The position numbers were made by a program, and so were the translations under genes. The notes under the pieces are model-generated. The model worked only from the letters and a program-made list of their open reading frames with translations, was not told the DNA's origin and ran no database searches. A stretch of DNA of 64,000 nt, from NCBI RefSeq assembly GCF_014836715.1, contig NZ_JACSQI010000003.1:313890-377889 (forward strand), written 5' to 3'. Source of the DNA: Escherichia whittamii. Its GTDB lineage: Bacteria > Pseudomonadota > Gammaproteobacteria > Enterobacterales > Enterobacteriaceae. This document shows, in pieces, positions 28,748 through 39,384 of this stretch; within the stretch, counting starts at the first letter, position 1, and the number at the start of each line of letters is the position of its first letter.

Positions 28748-30430
28748 TTACGAAACTAACATCCCGGTAAACACATACGCCTGCAGCAGGGTGATAATGC
28801 CGATAACGCTGGCAAAAATCAGACTGTGCTTCACGGTGTAGCGGAACAGTTCAGATTCTCGGCCCACCATGCCCGTCGCGGCGCAGGCCACGGCGATAGA
28901 TTGCGGGGAGATCATCTTGCCGGTTACGCCACCGCTGGTATTTGCTGCCACCAGCAGAGTGTCAGAGACGTTAATTTGCTGTGCCGTGGTCGATTGCAGT
29001 GAACCAAACAAGGCGTTAGAAGAAGTGTCCGAGCCGGTAAGGAAGACCCCCAGCCAGCCGAGGAATGGCGAGAAGAACGGGAACATCACGCCTGTACCCG
29101 CCAGTACCAGCGCCAGCGTGGTGGACATACCGGAATAGTTGGTCACGAAGGCAAATGCCAGCACCATGCCAATCGACAATATCGGCCACTTCAGGCTAAT
29201 TAGCGTTTCTGCAAAGACGCCAATACCTTTCTTGATCCCCACGCCGAGGATGAAGATAGAGATAATCGCCGCAATAAAAATAGCGGTGCCGCCAGCGGAG
29301 AGCGGGTCGAATTTAAACACCGCATCCATTGGCGTTGGCTGGGCGACAATGGGTGCCGCTTTCAAGACTTGTTGATGCAAATGGGGGATCTGAAAATTAA
29401 TCACCAGCGAATAAAACGCGCCGCCCGGAGCAAATAACGCTTTAAACGGTTTCATGGTCCAGATGGTGACCAGTACCGTTAAGATTAAAAATGGTGACCA
29501 CGCGCGAATGATTTGCCCAAGGCTATATTCTGAGGGTACTGGGCCGCCAGAAGATGGCTTATTCACTACCATCGCACCTGCGGATTGCCCCATGCTGATT
29601 GCCGTTTCAGTATTTTTTGGCCGCCAGACTTTAAGGAATAAAGAGAGTGAGACGATACTTACCAGCGCCGAAGTAATATCCGGCAGCTCAGGACCAATGT
29701 AGTTAGAAGTAAAGAACTGGGTAACCGCAAAGCTACCACCCGCAACCAGCGCCGCTGGCCACGTCTCTTTCACCCCTTTCCAGCCGTCCATCATTGCCAC
29801 CAGCCAGAACGGCACCAGTACCGACAGGAACGGCAACTGCCGTCCCGCCATTGCGCCAATGTCGAACGGGTCAATGCCAGTCACCTGCCCGGCAACCAGA
29901 ATAGGCACGCCCAACGCACCAAACGCCACCGGCGCGGTGTTGGCTATCAGACACAGTCCCGCCGCGTATAACGGTTTGAAGCCCAGCCCCACCAGCAGTG
30001 CGCCAGTAATCGCCACTGGCGCGCCAAAGCCCGCGGCACCTTCTAACAGCGCGCCAAAGGAGAAACCAATCAGTAACACCTGCAAACGCTGATCGTCGGT
30101 GATGGAGATAACCGAGCTGCGGATAATATCAAACTGACCGCTGGCAACGGTTAATTTATACAGGAATACCGCCGCGACAATAATCCAGGCAATAGGCCAT
30201 AATCCATAAATAAAGCCATAGCCCGCAGCAGCAAATGCCATATCAATCGGCATTTTAAAGGCGAATATCGCAATCAGGATAGATAATATAAGGGTTATCG
30301 CTCCGGCGACATGTCCTTTCAGACGTAATACCGCGAGTGCAACGAAGAAGAATATTATCGGGATCAGGGCAACCAGAGCGGATAGCCCTAGTCCTCCCAT
30401 CGGCATATACATTTGAGTCCAGGTAACCAT
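28748..30430 (-). CDS. glcA: GlcA, glycolate/lactate permease
   Basis: A 560-residue LctP-family permease with about 12-14 membrane segments, which imports glycolate (also L- and D-lactate) by proton symport. Family signatures such as [23 protein letters not shown] (near 125-147) and [13 protein letters not shown] (near 470) are present. It is the last gene of the glc cluster, 355 bases after glcB and behind a hairpin, so it may be read partly by readthrough. Confidence 0.97.
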   Translation of the reverse strand: MVTWTQMYMPMGGLGLSALVALIPIIFFFVALAVLRLKGHVAGAITLILSILIAIFAFKMPIDMAFAAAGYGFIYGLWPIAWIIVAAVFLYKLTVASGQFDIIRSSVISITDDQRLQVLLIGFSFGALLEGAAGFGAPVAITGALLVGLGFKPLYAAGLCLIANTAPVAFGALGVPILVAGQVTGIDPFDIGAMAGRQLPFLSVLVPFWLVAMMDGWKGVKETWPAALVAGGSFAVTQFFTSNYIGPELPDITSALVSIVSLSLFLKVWRPKNTETAISMGQSAGAMVVNKPSSGGPVPSEYSLGQIIRAWSPFLILTVLVTIWTMKPFKALFAPGGAFYSLVINFQIPHLHQQVLKAAPIVAQPTPMDAVFKFDPLSAGGTAIFIAAIISIFILGVGIKKGIGVFAETLISLKWPILSIGMVLAFAFVTNYSGMSTTLALVLAGTGVMFPFFSPFLGWLGVFLTGSDTSSNALFGSLQSTTAQQINVSDTLLVAANTSGGVTGKMISPQSIAVACAATGMVGRESELFRYTVKHSLIFASVIGIITLLQAYVFTGMLVS

Positions 30431-30785
30431 ATTGTTCAGTCTCTTATTATCTTTATATGCTTGATATGATTAAGGTTGTAATAAGCAAAAGAGGACTGAA
30501 CTGTAAAATATAGGCGTTATACTTTACAGCAACAGTACGCTGCTAACGCAATTGCTACCTCTGGCATAACAAGTATATCGGGTAAGGGTTTCTGTTCCGC
30601 ACACGCAGGCGCAGAGTATCGTTAAGATGTCCATATTGTTGTTTTAGGCCCGCTAGTAATGCGCTACGGGTATTTAATTTTGTTAAACCCTGATAATCGC
30701 TCCGGTTATTTCCGGGATAAATGTACTACCGCAGTTACTATAATAGCCCCGACAATAAAACTTGCCGGGGCTTTTTTTGACGCTA
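30431..30785. other. non-coding gap between glcB and glcA
   Basis: About 355 bases without a credible gene. It contains the glcB terminator at its right end and possibly a separate glcA promoter, which I could not define. Short plus-strand frames here are not supported by a ribosome-binding site or composition. Confidence 0.5.
30745..30772 (-). terminator. bidirectional hairpin terminator after glcB
   Basis: AGCCCCG pairs with CGGGGCT around a 14-base loop. On the plus strand it is followed by seven T residues; on the minus strand, the direction of glcB, it is preceded by A7 and followed by ATTATAG. It lies 13 bases after the glcB stop, so it probably reduces glcA relative to glcDEFGB and stops any plus-strand transcript. 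Confidence 0.7.
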
Positions 30786-32957
30786 TTAATGACTTTCTTT
30801 TTCGCGTAAACGCCAGGCGTGTAATAACGGTTCGGTATAACCGTTTGGCTGTTTCACACCGAGGAAGATTAAATCGCTGGCGGCTTTAAACGCACACGAG
30901 TTAGCGAAATTCCCCACCATCGGACGATACGCCGGATCGCCAGCGTTTTGCTGATCAACCACCTTCGCCATATTCTCCAGCGACGCCTGCACCTGTTCTT
31001 TAGTCAGAATGCCGTGGCGTAACCAGTTGGCAATATGCTGGCTGGAGATGCGCAGCGTTGCGCGGTCTTCCATCAGCGCCACGTTGTGAATATCCGGCAC
31101 TTTTGAACAACCAATCCCCTGCTCGACCCAGCGCACCACGTAGCCCAGAATTCCCTGCACGTTGTTATCCAGCTCTTGTTGGATCTCTTGCGCCGACCAG
31201 TTAGCGTTTTCAGCAACCGGAATGGTCAGCAAATCGTCCAGCAGCGGTTCAAATTCAGCATTGAACTCGGTCTGAGCAATGTTAGCTTGCACGCTCTGCA
31301 CGTTGGTTTGGTGGTAATGCAGCGCATGCAGCGTAGCCGCGGTTGGTGACGGAACCCAGGCCGTGTTCGCCCCGGCACGTAACTGATCGCCCTTCTGGCT
31401 GTACATGTCTGCCATCAGGTCCGGCATTGCCCACATTCCTTTACCGATTTGCGCTTTGCCACGCAGCCCGCAGAACAGGCCGGAGAGCACGTTGTTGCGC
31501 TCGTAGGCTTTGATCCACGGCGTCGATTTCATCTGGTTTTTACGCAGCATTGGCCCAGCTTCCATCACCGAATGCATTTCATCGCCAGTACGGTCGAGGA
31601 AGCCGGTGTTGATAAACGCCACGCGGTTGCTCGCCTGAGCGATACAGCTACGTAAGTTCAGCGAGGTCCGGCGTTCTTCATCCATAATGCCCATTTTCAG
31701 GGTGTTCGGCGCCATACCGAGCATTGTCTCAATGCGAGTAAACAGTTTGTTGGCGAACGCCACTTCCTGCGGACCGTGCATTTTCGGTTTCACAATGTAG
31801 ACGCTGCCGGTGCGCGAGTTTTTCTGCACTTTTAAGTCGTAGAGGGCAATCGCGCCAGTCATGACGCCATCAAGGATCCCTTCCGGAATTTCATTGCCTT
31901 CGCTGTCCCAAATTACGGGAATGGTCATCAAATGACCTACGTTACGGATAAACAGCAGCGAGCGTCCGTGCAGAGAAATTTCAGAGCCATCGGCGGCGGT
32001 GTACTGACGATCGTCATTCAGTTTACGCACGATCTGCCGACCGTTTTTCTCCATTTTCTCTTGCAGAGTCCCCTGCATCAGGCCCAGCAGGTTGCGGTAC
32101 AGCAGGATTTTATCTTCCGCATCAACCGCCGCGACCGAGTCTTCACAGTCGAGAATGGTACTGATGGCGGCTTCGACGATTACGTCGTTAATATGCGCCG
32201 GATCGTCTTTGCCAATCCGCCCGTTGGCATCAATTTGCAGTTCAATATGCAGACCATTATTTTTCAGCAAAATGCAGGTCGGCGCAGCGGCATCGCCACG
32301 GTAACCGACAAACTGCGCCGGAGTACGTAACGTGGTTTCTGTGCCATTTTTCAACTGGATGCGTAATTGTTTGTCGACCACCTTAAACGTCGCCACATCC
32401 TGATAGCTGCCATTTTCCAGCGGTAGTGATTCATCGAGGAAGCGACGAACCCAACGAATAACCTGTTCACCGCGCTGCGGATCGTAGCCGCTGACCATCG
32501 CCCCTTCCTGCGGGATGATGTCGCTGCCGTATAGCGCGTCATACAGTGACCCCCAGCGAGCGTTCGCCGCGTTCAGCGCGTAACGGGCGTTCATCGCCGG
32601 AACCACCAGCTGTGGCCCCGCCTGATGGGTAATTTCACTGTCGATCCCCGTGGTTTCCACCGTAACGTGGTCCGGCTGCGGTACGAGATAGCCCAGTTCA
32701 CGCAGGAAAGATTTATAAGCCGCTTTGTCTTTTACCGGCCCCGGATTGCTGCGATGCCACTCGTCAAGCGCAGCCTGAATGCGATCGCGTTCTGCCAGTA
32801 ATTGACGATTTTCTGGCGCCAGATCGTGAACTATCTCATCAAAATTGCGCCAGAACGCGGCAGCGTCCAGTTCCACGCCCGGTAAAACTTCTTCATCCAC
32901 AAAACGTTTAAAGTCGGCGTCAATGCGTAAACGGCCCTGGGTTATGGTTTGACTCAT
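30786..32957 (-). CDS. glcB: GlcB, malate synthase G
   Basis: A 723-residue malate synthase isoform G that condenses glyoxylate, the product of glycolate oxidase, with acetyl-CoA to malate. The length is typical of isoform G. The family signature around [15 protein letters not shown] (near 390) and the [15 protein letters not shown] segment with catalytic residues are present. It follows glcG by 21 bases. Confidence 0.98.
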   Translation of the reverse strand: MSQTITQGRLRIDADFKRFVDEEVLPGVELDAAAFWRNFDEIVHDLAPENRQLLAERDRIQAALDEWHRSNPGPVKDKAAYKSFLRELGYLVPQPDHVTVETTGIDSEITHQAGPQLVVPAMNARYALNAANARWGSLYDALYGSDIIPQEGAMVSGYDPQRGEQVIRWVRRFLDESLPLENGSYQDVATFKVVDKQLRIQLKNGTETTLRTPAQFVGYRGDAAAPTCILLKNNGLHIELQIDANGRIGKDDPAHINDVIVEAAISTILDCEDSVAAVDAEDKILLYRNLLGLMQGTLQEKMEKNGRQIVRKLNDDRQYTAADGSEISLHGRSLLFIRNVGHLMTIPVIWDSEGNEIPEGILDGVMTGAIALYDLKVQKNSRTGSVYIVKPKMHGPQEVAFANKLFTRIETMLGMAPNTLKMGIMDEERRTSLNLRSCIAQASNRVAFINTGFLDRTGDEMHSVMEAGPMLRKNQMKSTPWIKAYERNNVLSGLFCGLRGKAQIGKGMWAMPDLMADMYSQKGDQLRAGANTAWVPSPTAATLHALHYHQTNVQSVQANIAQTEFNAEFEPLLDDLLTIPVAENANWSAQEIQQELDNNVQGILGYVVRWVEQGIGCSKVPDIHNVALMEDRATLRISSQHIANWLRHGILTKEQVQASLENMAKVVDQQNAGDPAYRPMVGNFANSCAFKAASDLIFLGVKQPNGYTEPLLHAWRLREKESH

Positions 32958-32978
32958 TGTTTATCTCCTCGTTTTCGC

Positions 32979-33383
32979 TTATTTCGCCAACACCGCTGCT
33001 GCCGCTTTCGCGACCTGCGCATCCTGTGCTCCGGTTAAACCAGAAACGCCCACGGCACCAATAATTTGTCCATCAACAACAACCGGTACGCCGCCTTCCA
33101 GCGACGTAAGTAACGGCGCAGTCACAAATGCCGCGCGTCCATTATTTACCATCTCTTCATAGCCCTTGGTTTCGCGGCGCCCCAGCGCGGCGGTACGTGC
33201 TTTCTCCTGGGAGATATAGGCCGCTATCGGTGCGCAATCGTCCATGCGACTCAATGCCAGCAGATGACCGCCGTCATCAGCAACAGCAATGGAGACAGAC
33301 CAGTTATTTTTTTGCGCCTCTTCCTGACCTGCGGCAATAATTGCACTCGCCATTTGCTGGCTAAGAATGACTTTAGTTTTCAT
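32979..33383 (-). CDS. glcG: GlcG, heme/corrinoid-binding-type (GlcG/HbpS family) protein of the glc operon
   Basis: A 134-residue protein of the GlcG/HbpS family. The frame opens at 33401, but ATG 33383 is used because AAGGAA precedes it at proper spacing and the protein then begins MKTKVILSQQ. Family features are GGHLLALSRMD near 45-55 and the Gly-rich IIGAVGVSG near 112-120. It is small, cytosolic and of uncertain function; it sits between the oxidase subunit genes and glcB, which suggests an accessory role in glycolate oxidation or glyoxylate handling. Confidence 0.93.
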   Translation of the reverse strand: MKTKVILSQQMASAIIAAGQEEAQKNNWSVSIAVADDGGHLLALSRMDDCAPIAAYISQEKARTAALGRRETKGYEEMVNNGRAAFVTAPLLTSLEGGVPVVVDGQIIGAVGVSGLTGAQDAQVAKAAAAVLAK

Positions 33384-33387
33384 TTTG

Positions 33388-34611
33388 TTATTCCTTTTCA
33401 AGGGCTTGTTCTACAATTTCAATCCAGTGACGCACAGAGGTACGACCGGCGCTCGCCAGATGCGTCTGGCACCCGATATTGGCGGTGACGATCATTTCCG
33501 GTTTGCCGCTTTCCAGCGCATTCATTTTGTTATCCCGTAGCTGGCGCGCCAGATCGGGATGCGTTAACGCATATGTTCCCGCCGATCCGCAGCACAGATG
33601 GCTGTCGGGAACGTCGGTTAAGGTAAATCCCAGCCGCAGTAACACTTTTTCTACTTCGCCATTCAGCTTTTGCGCATGTTGCAGAGTGCACGGGCAGTGA
33701 AAGGCCAGTTTTTTATCACCGCGAATCGCCAGCGTTTCCAGCGGCTCCTCACGCAAAAGTTCGACTAAATCGACCGCCAGCTTGCTGACCTGACGCGCTT
33801 TATCGGCATACAGCGCATCGTTTTTCAGCATCTGCCCGTACTCTTTGACGAACGCGCCGCAACCGCTGGCGGTTTGCAAAATCGCCTCGGCCCCCGCTTC
33901 AATCGCTGGCCACCAGGCATCGATATTATTTCGCGCGCGCGCTAGCCCTTTTGCTTGCGCATTAAGATGATAGTCCACCGCGCCGCAACAGCCCGCTTCG
34001 CTGGCAGGCGTGACGCTGATCCCCAGACGATCCAACACCCGCGCGGTTGCCGCGTTAGTGTTGGGCGAAAGCGTAGGCTGGGCGCAGCCTTCCAGCATTA
34101 AAACCAGACGCTTATGGCGCAGCGGTGGACGCGGTTTGGCTTTCACGGTTTCAGCGGGCAGTTTTGCTTTTATCTGTTCCGGCAGCAGTGGTCGCAGCAC
34201 CAGCCCTACCTGCGTCAATGCGCGAAAGATCGCCGGACGCGGCACCACCTGACGCAGCCCTTCGCGCAGCATTCGCTCCGGCAGTGGACGTTTCACTTTC
34301 TGCTCGACAATATCACGCCCGATATCCAGCAGAGTGTGATAGCGCACACCAGAAGGACAGGTGGTTTCACAATTACGGCAAGTGAGACAGCGATCGAGAT
34401 GCTCCTGCGTTTTAAGCGTGACTTCGTTGCCTTCCAGCACCTGTTTAATCAGATAGATGCGCCCGCGCGGCCCGTCCAGTTCATCGCCCAAAAGCTGATA
34501 AGTTGGGCAGGTTGCGGTACAAAATCCGCAGTGGACACAGGCGCGCAGGATGCTGTCGGCTTCCAGCGCCCGCGCGTTCTGGCGCATCTCTTCGGTTAAT
34601 CGGGTTTGCAT
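33388..34611 (-). CDS. glcF: GlcF, iron-sulfur subunit of glycolate oxidase
   Basis: A 407-residue subunit with two 4Fe-4S motifs near the N-terminus (CVHCGFCTATCP at about 25-36 and CLTCRNCETTCP at about 75-86) and two CCG-type segments (GCCGAVDYH, CCGSAGTY) of the LutA/GlpC family. It passes electrons from the GlcD/GlcE flavoproteins to the quinone pool. The frame extends to 34800, but ATG 34611 is chosen because it starts 10 bases after glcE stops and matches the family N-terminus. Confidence 0.97.
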   Translation of the reverse strand: MQTRLTEEMRQNARALEADSILRACVHCGFCTATCPTYQLLGDELDGPRGRIYLIKQVLEGNEVTLKTQEHLDRCLTCRNCETTCPSGVRYHTLLDIGRDIVEQKVKRPLPERMLREGLRQVVPRPAIFRALTQVGLVLRPLLPEQIKAKLPAETVKAKPRPPLRHKRLVLMLEGCAQPTLSPNTNAATARVLDRLGISVTPASEAGCCGAVDYHLNAQAKGLARARNNIDAWWPAIEAGAEAILQTASGCGAFVKEYGQMLKNDALYADKARQVSKLAVDLVELLREEPLETLAIRGDKKLAFHCPCTLQHAQKLNGEVEKVLLRLGFTLTDVPDSHLCCGSAGTYALTHPDLARQLRDNKMNALESGKPEMIVTANIGCQTHLASAGRTSVRHWIEIVEQALEKE

Positions 34612-34621
34612 AGCCTGCTCC

Positions 34622-35674
34622 TCAAAGTTCCGCGTACATGCGACCGGGGTTAAACACGCCGCAAGGATCGAGCTGCTGTTTAAGCTGCTGGTGATAGCGG
34701 AATAAAGGAGTCGGTAGCGGGGCAAAGCCGCCATCTCCGGCACTAAAACGGGTAGCATGTCCGCCAGCGTTGCTGGCGATACGATGGATTTGATTGTCAT
34801 CGGCTGTCGATTTCAGCCAGCGTAACGCCCCGCCCCAGTCGAGCAGTTGCTCGCCGGGTAAATCCAACATCGGCGAATCGGTGGGGAGTGAAATACGCCA
34901 TAAAGTACCAGGTAACGAGAAGAACGGCAGTTGTTGTTCACGCAATTGCTGCCAGAACTGACCCGCAACCTCTTCGCCACCCAGCAGTTCACGCGCCGCT
35001 TTTACCGATCCTTCACCGCCTTCAAGGCGGAGCCACAAGGCGTTGTCGAAATAACATAAGCCGCTAATGGGAAGTGGCTGGAGTTGCCACTGGGCAATTT
35101 CACTCATGGCTTCTTGCAGGCTGATTTCCCGACGCAGGCTCAGGGTGGCGCGCGGTCGCGGCAACACTTTCATTGAGATTTCAGTGAGTACGCCAAGACA
35201 ACCGTAGCTTCCGGCCATTAACCGCGAGAGATCGTATCCGGCGACGTTTTTCATCACTTCGCCGCCAAAGCGCAGATGTTTTCCAGTGCCGGTAATGATG
35301 CGCGTACCGAGGACAAAATCGCGTACCGATCCGCTCCACGGGCGACGCGGCCCCGCCAGCCCGCAGGCGACCATCCCGCCCCAGGTGGCTTCTTCACCAT
35401 AATGTGGCGGCTCGCAGGGCAGCATTTGCCCGGCGCTCTCCAGCGCAGCTTCAATCGCCACCAGCGGTGTTCCGGCACGCGCGGTGATCACCAGCTCCGT
35501 CGGGTCGTAATTAACAATGCCGCGATGACAACGCACATCCAGCGTTTGCCCGGTGACAGGGCGACCTAAAAAGGCTTTGCTATTGCTGCCTTGAATTACC
35601 AGCGGCGTTTTATCGCTAATCGCCTGATTCACCTGCTCCAGCAGCGCCTGGCTGTAATCGCACTCGCGTAGCAT
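34622..35674 (-). CDS. glcE: GlcE, FAD-binding subunit of glycolate oxidase
   Basis: A 350-residue FAD-linked oxidase-type subunit (PCMH fold). The FAD-binding region has PTELVITARAGTPL (near 55-68), WGGMVACGLAG (near 98-108) and GGEVMKNVAGYDLSRLMAGSYG (near 137-158). It forms the glycolate oxidase complex with GlcD and GlcF. Its ATG shares a base with the glcD stop at 35674, so the two are coupled. Confidence 0.97.
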   Translation of the reverse strand: MLRECDYSQALLEQVNQAISDKTPLVIQGSNSKAFLGRPVTGQTLDVRCHRGIVNYDPTELVITARAGTPLVAIEAALESAGQMLPCEPPHYGEEATWGGMVACGLAGPRRPWSGSVRDFVLGTRIITGTGKHLRFGGEVMKNVAGYDLSRLMAGSYGCLGVLTEISMKVLPRPRATLSLRREISLQEAMSEIAQWQLQPLPISGLCYFDNALWLRLEGGEGSVKAARELLGGEEVAGQFWQQLREQQLPFFSLPGTLWRISLPTDSPMLDLPGEQLLDWGGALRWLKSTADDNQIHRIASNAGGHATRFSAGDGGFAPLPTPLFRYHQQLKQQLDPCGVFNPGRMYAEL

Positions 35675-37173
35675 CAGAAACGCTCCAGTTCAGGGAAAGG
35701 TAAATGACCGTGATGCACGTGCATGGCACCAAATTCAGCGCAGCGGTGCAGTGTGGGAATGTTTTTCCCTGGGTTCAGCAAACCATCCGGATCAAACGCC
35801 GCCTTAACTGCATGGAAGGTAGTGATTTCATCGCTGTTGAACTGGGCACACATTTGATTAATTTTTTCCCGTCCGATGCCATGCTCCCCACTAATGCTGC
35901 CGCCCACTTCGACGCAAAGCTCGAGGATCTTCCCGCCCAGCGCTTCTGCGCGGGCAAATTCGCCAGGTTCGTTGGCATCGAAAAGGATTAACGGGTGCAT
36001 GTTGCCGTCTCCGGCATGAAAGACGTTGGCAACGCGTAAATCATATTGCTGCGATAAACGGGCAATGCCTTCCAGTACGCCAGGCAGCGCGCGGCGTGGG
36101 ATGGTGCCGTCCATACAGTAGTAATCCGGGGAAATGCGCCCCACTGCCGGGAAGGCGTTTTTGCGGCCAGCCCAGAAACGTACGCGCTCCGCTTCATCCT
36201 GCGCCAGACGGACGTCAGTCGCGCCCGCTTTCAGTAAGATGTCGTTAACTCGCTCGCAGTCTTCCTGTACATCAGACTCCACGCCGTCCAGCTCACACAA
36301 TAAAATCGCTTCGGCATCGACGGGATAACCGGCATGAATAAAATCTTCCGCCGCGCGGATCGACAGGTTATCCATCATCTCCAGCCCTCCGGGGATAATG
36401 CCATTGGCGATGATGTCACCGACGGCGAGTCCGGCTTTTTCTACCGAGTCAAAGCTGGCTAACAACACGCGCGCCACGGGCGGCTTCGGCAGCAGTTTTA
36501 CCGTCACTTCGGTGGTCACGCCGAGCATGCCTTCCGATCCAGTAAACAGCGCCAGCAGGTCAAAACCTGGCGAATCCAGCGCGTCCGATCCCAGCGTCAG
36601 CGCCTCGCCTTCCAGCGTTTGCACTTCAATTTTCAGCAGGTTATGTACGGTAAGCCCATACTTCAGGCAGTGGACGCCTCCGGCATTTTCCGCCACGTTG
36701 CCGCCAATGGAACAGGCGATTTGTGAGGAAGGATCCGGCGCGTAATAGAGATTATGCGGCGCTACGGCCTGGGAGATCGCCAGGTTACGCACGCCCGGTT
36801 GCACGCGCGCACGGCGCCCAATGGGGTTAATGTCGAGGATCTCTTTAAAGCGCGCCATCACCAACAACACACCTTTTTCCAGCGGCAGCGCGCCGCCAGA
36901 AAGCCCGGTGCCTGCACCACGGGTCACCACCGGTACACGCAGACGGTGGCAAACAGCCAGAATCGCCGTCACCTGTTCCATCTGCTTAGGCAGAACAACC
37001 AGTAATGGACGCGTGCGATACGCGCTCAACCCGTCACATTCGTAAGGAGTGATCTCCTCATCGGTATGCAGGATCTCCAGTCCAGGGACATGCTCACGCA
37101 GTGCCATCAGTACCGATGTGCGGTCGACATCGGGTAAAGCGCCATCAAGACGCTCTTCGTACAAGATGCTCAT
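35674..37173 (-). CDS. glcD: GlcD, catalytic FAD subunit of glycolate oxidase
   Basis: A 499-residue flavoprotein that oxidises glycolate to glyoxylate (also D-lactate). The PCMH FAD domain has VPVVTRGAGTGLSGGALP (near 80-97) and CSIGGNVAENAGG. The C-terminal domain carries the conserved FHAGDGNMHP and GSISGEHGIGREK motifs. It is the first gene of the operon and divergent from glcC. Confidence 0.98.
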   Translation of the reverse strand: MSILYEERLDGALPDVDRTSVLMALREHVPGLEILHTDEEITPYECDGLSAYRTRPLLVVLPKQMEQVTAILAVCHRLRVPVVTRGAGTGLSGGALPLEKGVLLVMARFKEILDINPIGRRARVQPGVRNLAISQAVAPHNLYYAPDPSSQIACSIGGNVAENAGGVHCLKYGLTVHNLLKIEVQTLEGEALTLGSDALDSPGFDLLALFTGSEGMLGVTTEVTVKLLPKPPVARVLLASFDSVEKAGLAVGDIIANGIIPGGLEMMDNLSIRAAEDFIHAGYPVDAEAILLCELDGVESDVQEDCERVNDILLKAGATDVRLAQDEAERVRFWAGRKNAFPAVGRISPDYYCMDGTIPRRALPGVLEGIARLSQQYDLRVANVFHAGDGNMHPLILFDANEPGEFARAEALGGKILELCVEVGGSISGEHGIGREKINQMCAQFNSDEITTFHAVKAAFDPDGLLNPGKNIPTLHRCAEFGAMHVHHGHLPFPELERF

Positions 37174-37279
37174 GAGTAGGGTTCGCTTTGTTGTGTTGTG
37201 TGGCAGCTGATTTTTGCGCGCTGCTTCTGTGAACAGTTATTAAGCGGGCTTTTTGTTTTCGTCTATCTCTTTAGCTACC

Positions 37280-37288
37280 GGTCAGACC
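37280..37288. promoter_or_regulatory. candidate GlcC operator 1 in the glcD-glcC intergenic region
   Basis: GGTCAGACC is a palindrome of the form GGTC-N-GACC, the half-site spacing used by FadR-subfamily GntR regulators such as GlcC. It is located about 107 bases upstream of glcD and 136 bases upstream of glcC. Confidence 0.45.
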
Positions 37289-37396
37289 ATTTTTTTTCCA
37301 TCTCTGTGACTTCGCATTGGTTAACTCAATGTTAAATTGATGTAACATAATCACTTACGTGATGTACGTGTTTCGCGAATTAAGAACAGAAAAATT

Positions 37397-37405
37397 GGTC
37401 CTACC
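37397..37405. promoter_or_regulatory. candidate GlcC operator 2 in the glcC leader
   Basis: GGTCCTACC is a near match to the same GGTC-N-GACC pattern, 19 bases before the glcC ATG. The position would suit autorepression of glcC, which is reported for this regulator. Confidence 0.4.
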
Positions 37406-37423
37406 TGTGCACGAGGTCCGGGA

Positions 37424-38182
37424 ATGAAAGATGAGCGTCGCCCTATTTGCGAAGTGGTTGCAGAGAGTATCGAACGGCTAATTATCGACGGCGTGCTGAA
37501 GGTCGGCCAGCCGCTTCCTTCGGAACGTCGGCTGTGTGAAAAGCTCGGCTTCTCGCGTTCCGCATTGCGTGAAGGGCTGACCGTGCTGCGCGGACGCGGG
37601 ATTATTGAAACGGCGCAGGGGCGTGATTCCCGAGTAGCGAGGCTTAATAGAGTGCAGGACACCAGCCCGCTGATCCATCTGTTCAGCACGCAGCCACGAA
37701 CGCTGTACGATCTACTCGACGTTCGCGCATTGCTGGAAGGCGAATCGGCAAGGTTGGCGGCTACGCTGGGAACCCAGGCTGATTTTGTCTTGATAACTCG
37801 CTGTTATGAAAAAATGCTCGCCGCCAGTGAGAACAACAAAGAGATTTCGCTGATCGAACATGCGCAGTTGGATCACGCTTTCCATCTCGCGATTTGTCAG
37901 GCTTCCCACAATCAGGTGCTGGTGTTTACGCTGCAATCATTGACTGATCTGATGTTTAATTCGGTGTTTGCCAGCGTAAATAATCTCTACCATCGACCAC
38001 AGCAGAAGAAACAGATCGATCGCCAGCATGCGCGGATCTATAACGCGGTTTTGCAGCGCCTGCCGCACGTCGCCCAGCGCGCCGCCCGCGATCACGTGAT
38101 GACCGTGAAAAAGAATCTCCACGATATCGAACTGGAAGGCCACCATTTGATTCGCTCGGCGGTGCCGCTGGAGATGAAGTAG
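37424..38182 (+). CDS. glcC: GlcC, GntR/FadR-family activator of the glc operon
   Basis: A 252-residue regulator with an N-terminal winged helix-turn-helix (about 8-75; recognition segment RRLCEKLGFSRSALREGLTVLRGRG) and a C-terminal FCD ligand domain with the metal/ligand-binding pattern ending in DHVMTVKKNLHDIE. In E. coli it activates glcD transcription with glycolate and represses its own gene. The start is preceded by GAGG at good spacing. It is the only plus-strand gene of the cluster and is convergent with yghO. Confidence 0.97.
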   Translation: MKDERRPICEVVAESIERLIIDGVLKVGQPLPSERRLCEKLGFSRSALREGLTVLRGRGIIETAQGRDSRVARLNRVQDTSPLIHLFSTQPRTLYDLLDVRALLEGESARLAATLGTQADFVLITRCYEKMLAASENNKEISLIEHAQLDHAFHLAICQASHNQVLVFTLQSLTDLMFNSVFASVNNLYHRPQQKKQIDRQHARIYNAVLQRLPHVAQRAARDHVMTVKKNLHDIELEGHHLIRSAVPLEMK

Positions 38183-38259
38183 TGGTGGGGAAATATGAGC
38201 TGTTTTTCCCCCTCTCCCCGAGGCCAGGAGACTATCCGTGCGCTTAATGGGATCTGCCG

Positions 38260-39384
38260 TTAAATCTGCTTTTCATACAATCGGTAACGCTTGTACGGCT
38301 CCGCCCCAATGCGTTCCAGCATGTTATTCATGCCGGTATTGGTTTCGAGGATCCATGACATTTCCAGCGCATCAATCTTCCGGCGGGCAAAGGGATCGCG
38401 TAAGGCTTCAATCAGCAACAGCGCGATCACCGGGCCGATGCGGCTAAACTGATACTCGTCACGCACGCCCATCAGCGGCACTCGTGCGGTTCGCATACCG
38501 CTGACTTTTAAGCGCCACAGCAATTTTGCCCAGCCAAAGGGAAAGAGCGATCCGTTCAGATCGGCAATCGCCTCGTTGATGTTCGGCAAGCCGACAATAA
38601 ACGCGCAGGGAGCAGAATCAATCTCGGCGATGTAGATCATATCGTCCGGCACCAGATACTTAAGTTGATCGCCCATGATTGCAAATTCGCGTTCGGTAAA
38701 CGGCACAAATCCCCAGTTGTGCTGCCAGCCAGAGTTGAAAATCTCACGCAGAATCTGCATTTCTTCGGCGAACCGCTGGCGATTAATACAGCGAATGGTC
38801 ACCTTTTTGCGCACCTGTTCCATCAGTTTTTTTAGCGCCGGAGAGAAAGTGAGATCGGTTCGCTGCATCCACCACGCCAGTAAATCAATGCCTTTGTGAT
38901 AACCCAACTGTTCGATATGCGCGGCATACCACGGTTTACCGTGCGGCATCATCGCGCTGGGAGGCGTGTCAAAACCTTCAATCAGTAATCCGCTTTCCTG
39001 ATTGATATTCAGGCTGAAAGGCCCGCTGATCTTACTTGCACCTTGTGACTTCAACCATGCTTCCGCTGCGCCAAACAAAGCGGCAAAAACCTGCGAATCA
39101 TCAATGGCATCAATCATGCCGAAATGACCGGTATCTTCGCCGTAACGTTCACGATGCAAGGTATCGATTTGCGCAGTAATGCGCCCTACTACCCGCCCTG
39201 CTTTTTTCGCCACCCACGCCTGCCAGATAATATGGTCCGTCCCCGGATTTTTCGCAGACAAATGCTCGTTGCGTTCAATGAATAAAGGGGGTATCCAGTT
39301 TGGATCGTCGGGATAAAGTGATGACGGAAAAGCGATAAATGCCTTAAGGTCATTTTTATTAATTACTTTTTCAATTTTAATCAT
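38260..39384 (-). CDS. yghO: YghO, GNAT-type acyltransferase; candidate bacterial ceramide synthase (bCerS)
   Basis: A 374-residue protein from ATG 39384; an in-frame ATG at 39402 is possible, but the conserved family start looks like MIKIEKV. No signal peptide or membrane segment is obvious. It resembles the two-domain GNAT-like family: the N-terminal part has FPSSLYPDDPNWIPPLF (near 18-35) and VAKKAGRVVGRITAQID; the C-terminal part has the second acyl-CoA/acyl-ACP fold (NSGWQHNWGFVPFTEREF). Bacterial ceramide synthase from Caulobacter is a GNAT-type enzyme of this general kind, and the adjacent divergent operon encodes the other ceramide enzymes. The predicted reaction is N-acylation of (3-keto)sphinganine. 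This is a strong inference from context, not proven. Confidence 0.75.
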   Translation of the reverse strand: MIKIEKVINKNDLKAFIAFPSSLYPDDPNWIPPLFIERNEHLSAKNPGTDHIIWQAWVAKKAGRVVGRITAQIDTLHRERYGEDTGHFGMIDAIDDSQVFAALFGAAEAWLKSQGASKISGPFSLNINQESGLLIEGFDTPPSAMMPHGKPWYAAHIEQLGYHKGIDLLAWWMQRTDLTFSPALKKLMEQVRKKVTIRCINRQRFAEEMQILREIFNSGWQHNWGFVPFTEREFAIMGDQLKYLVPDDMIYIAEIDSAPCAFIVGLPNINEAIADLNGSLFPFGWAKLLWRLKVSGMRTARVPLMGVRDEYQFSRIGPVIALLLIEALRDPFARRKIDALEMSWILETNTGMNNMLERIGAEPYKRYRLYEKQI

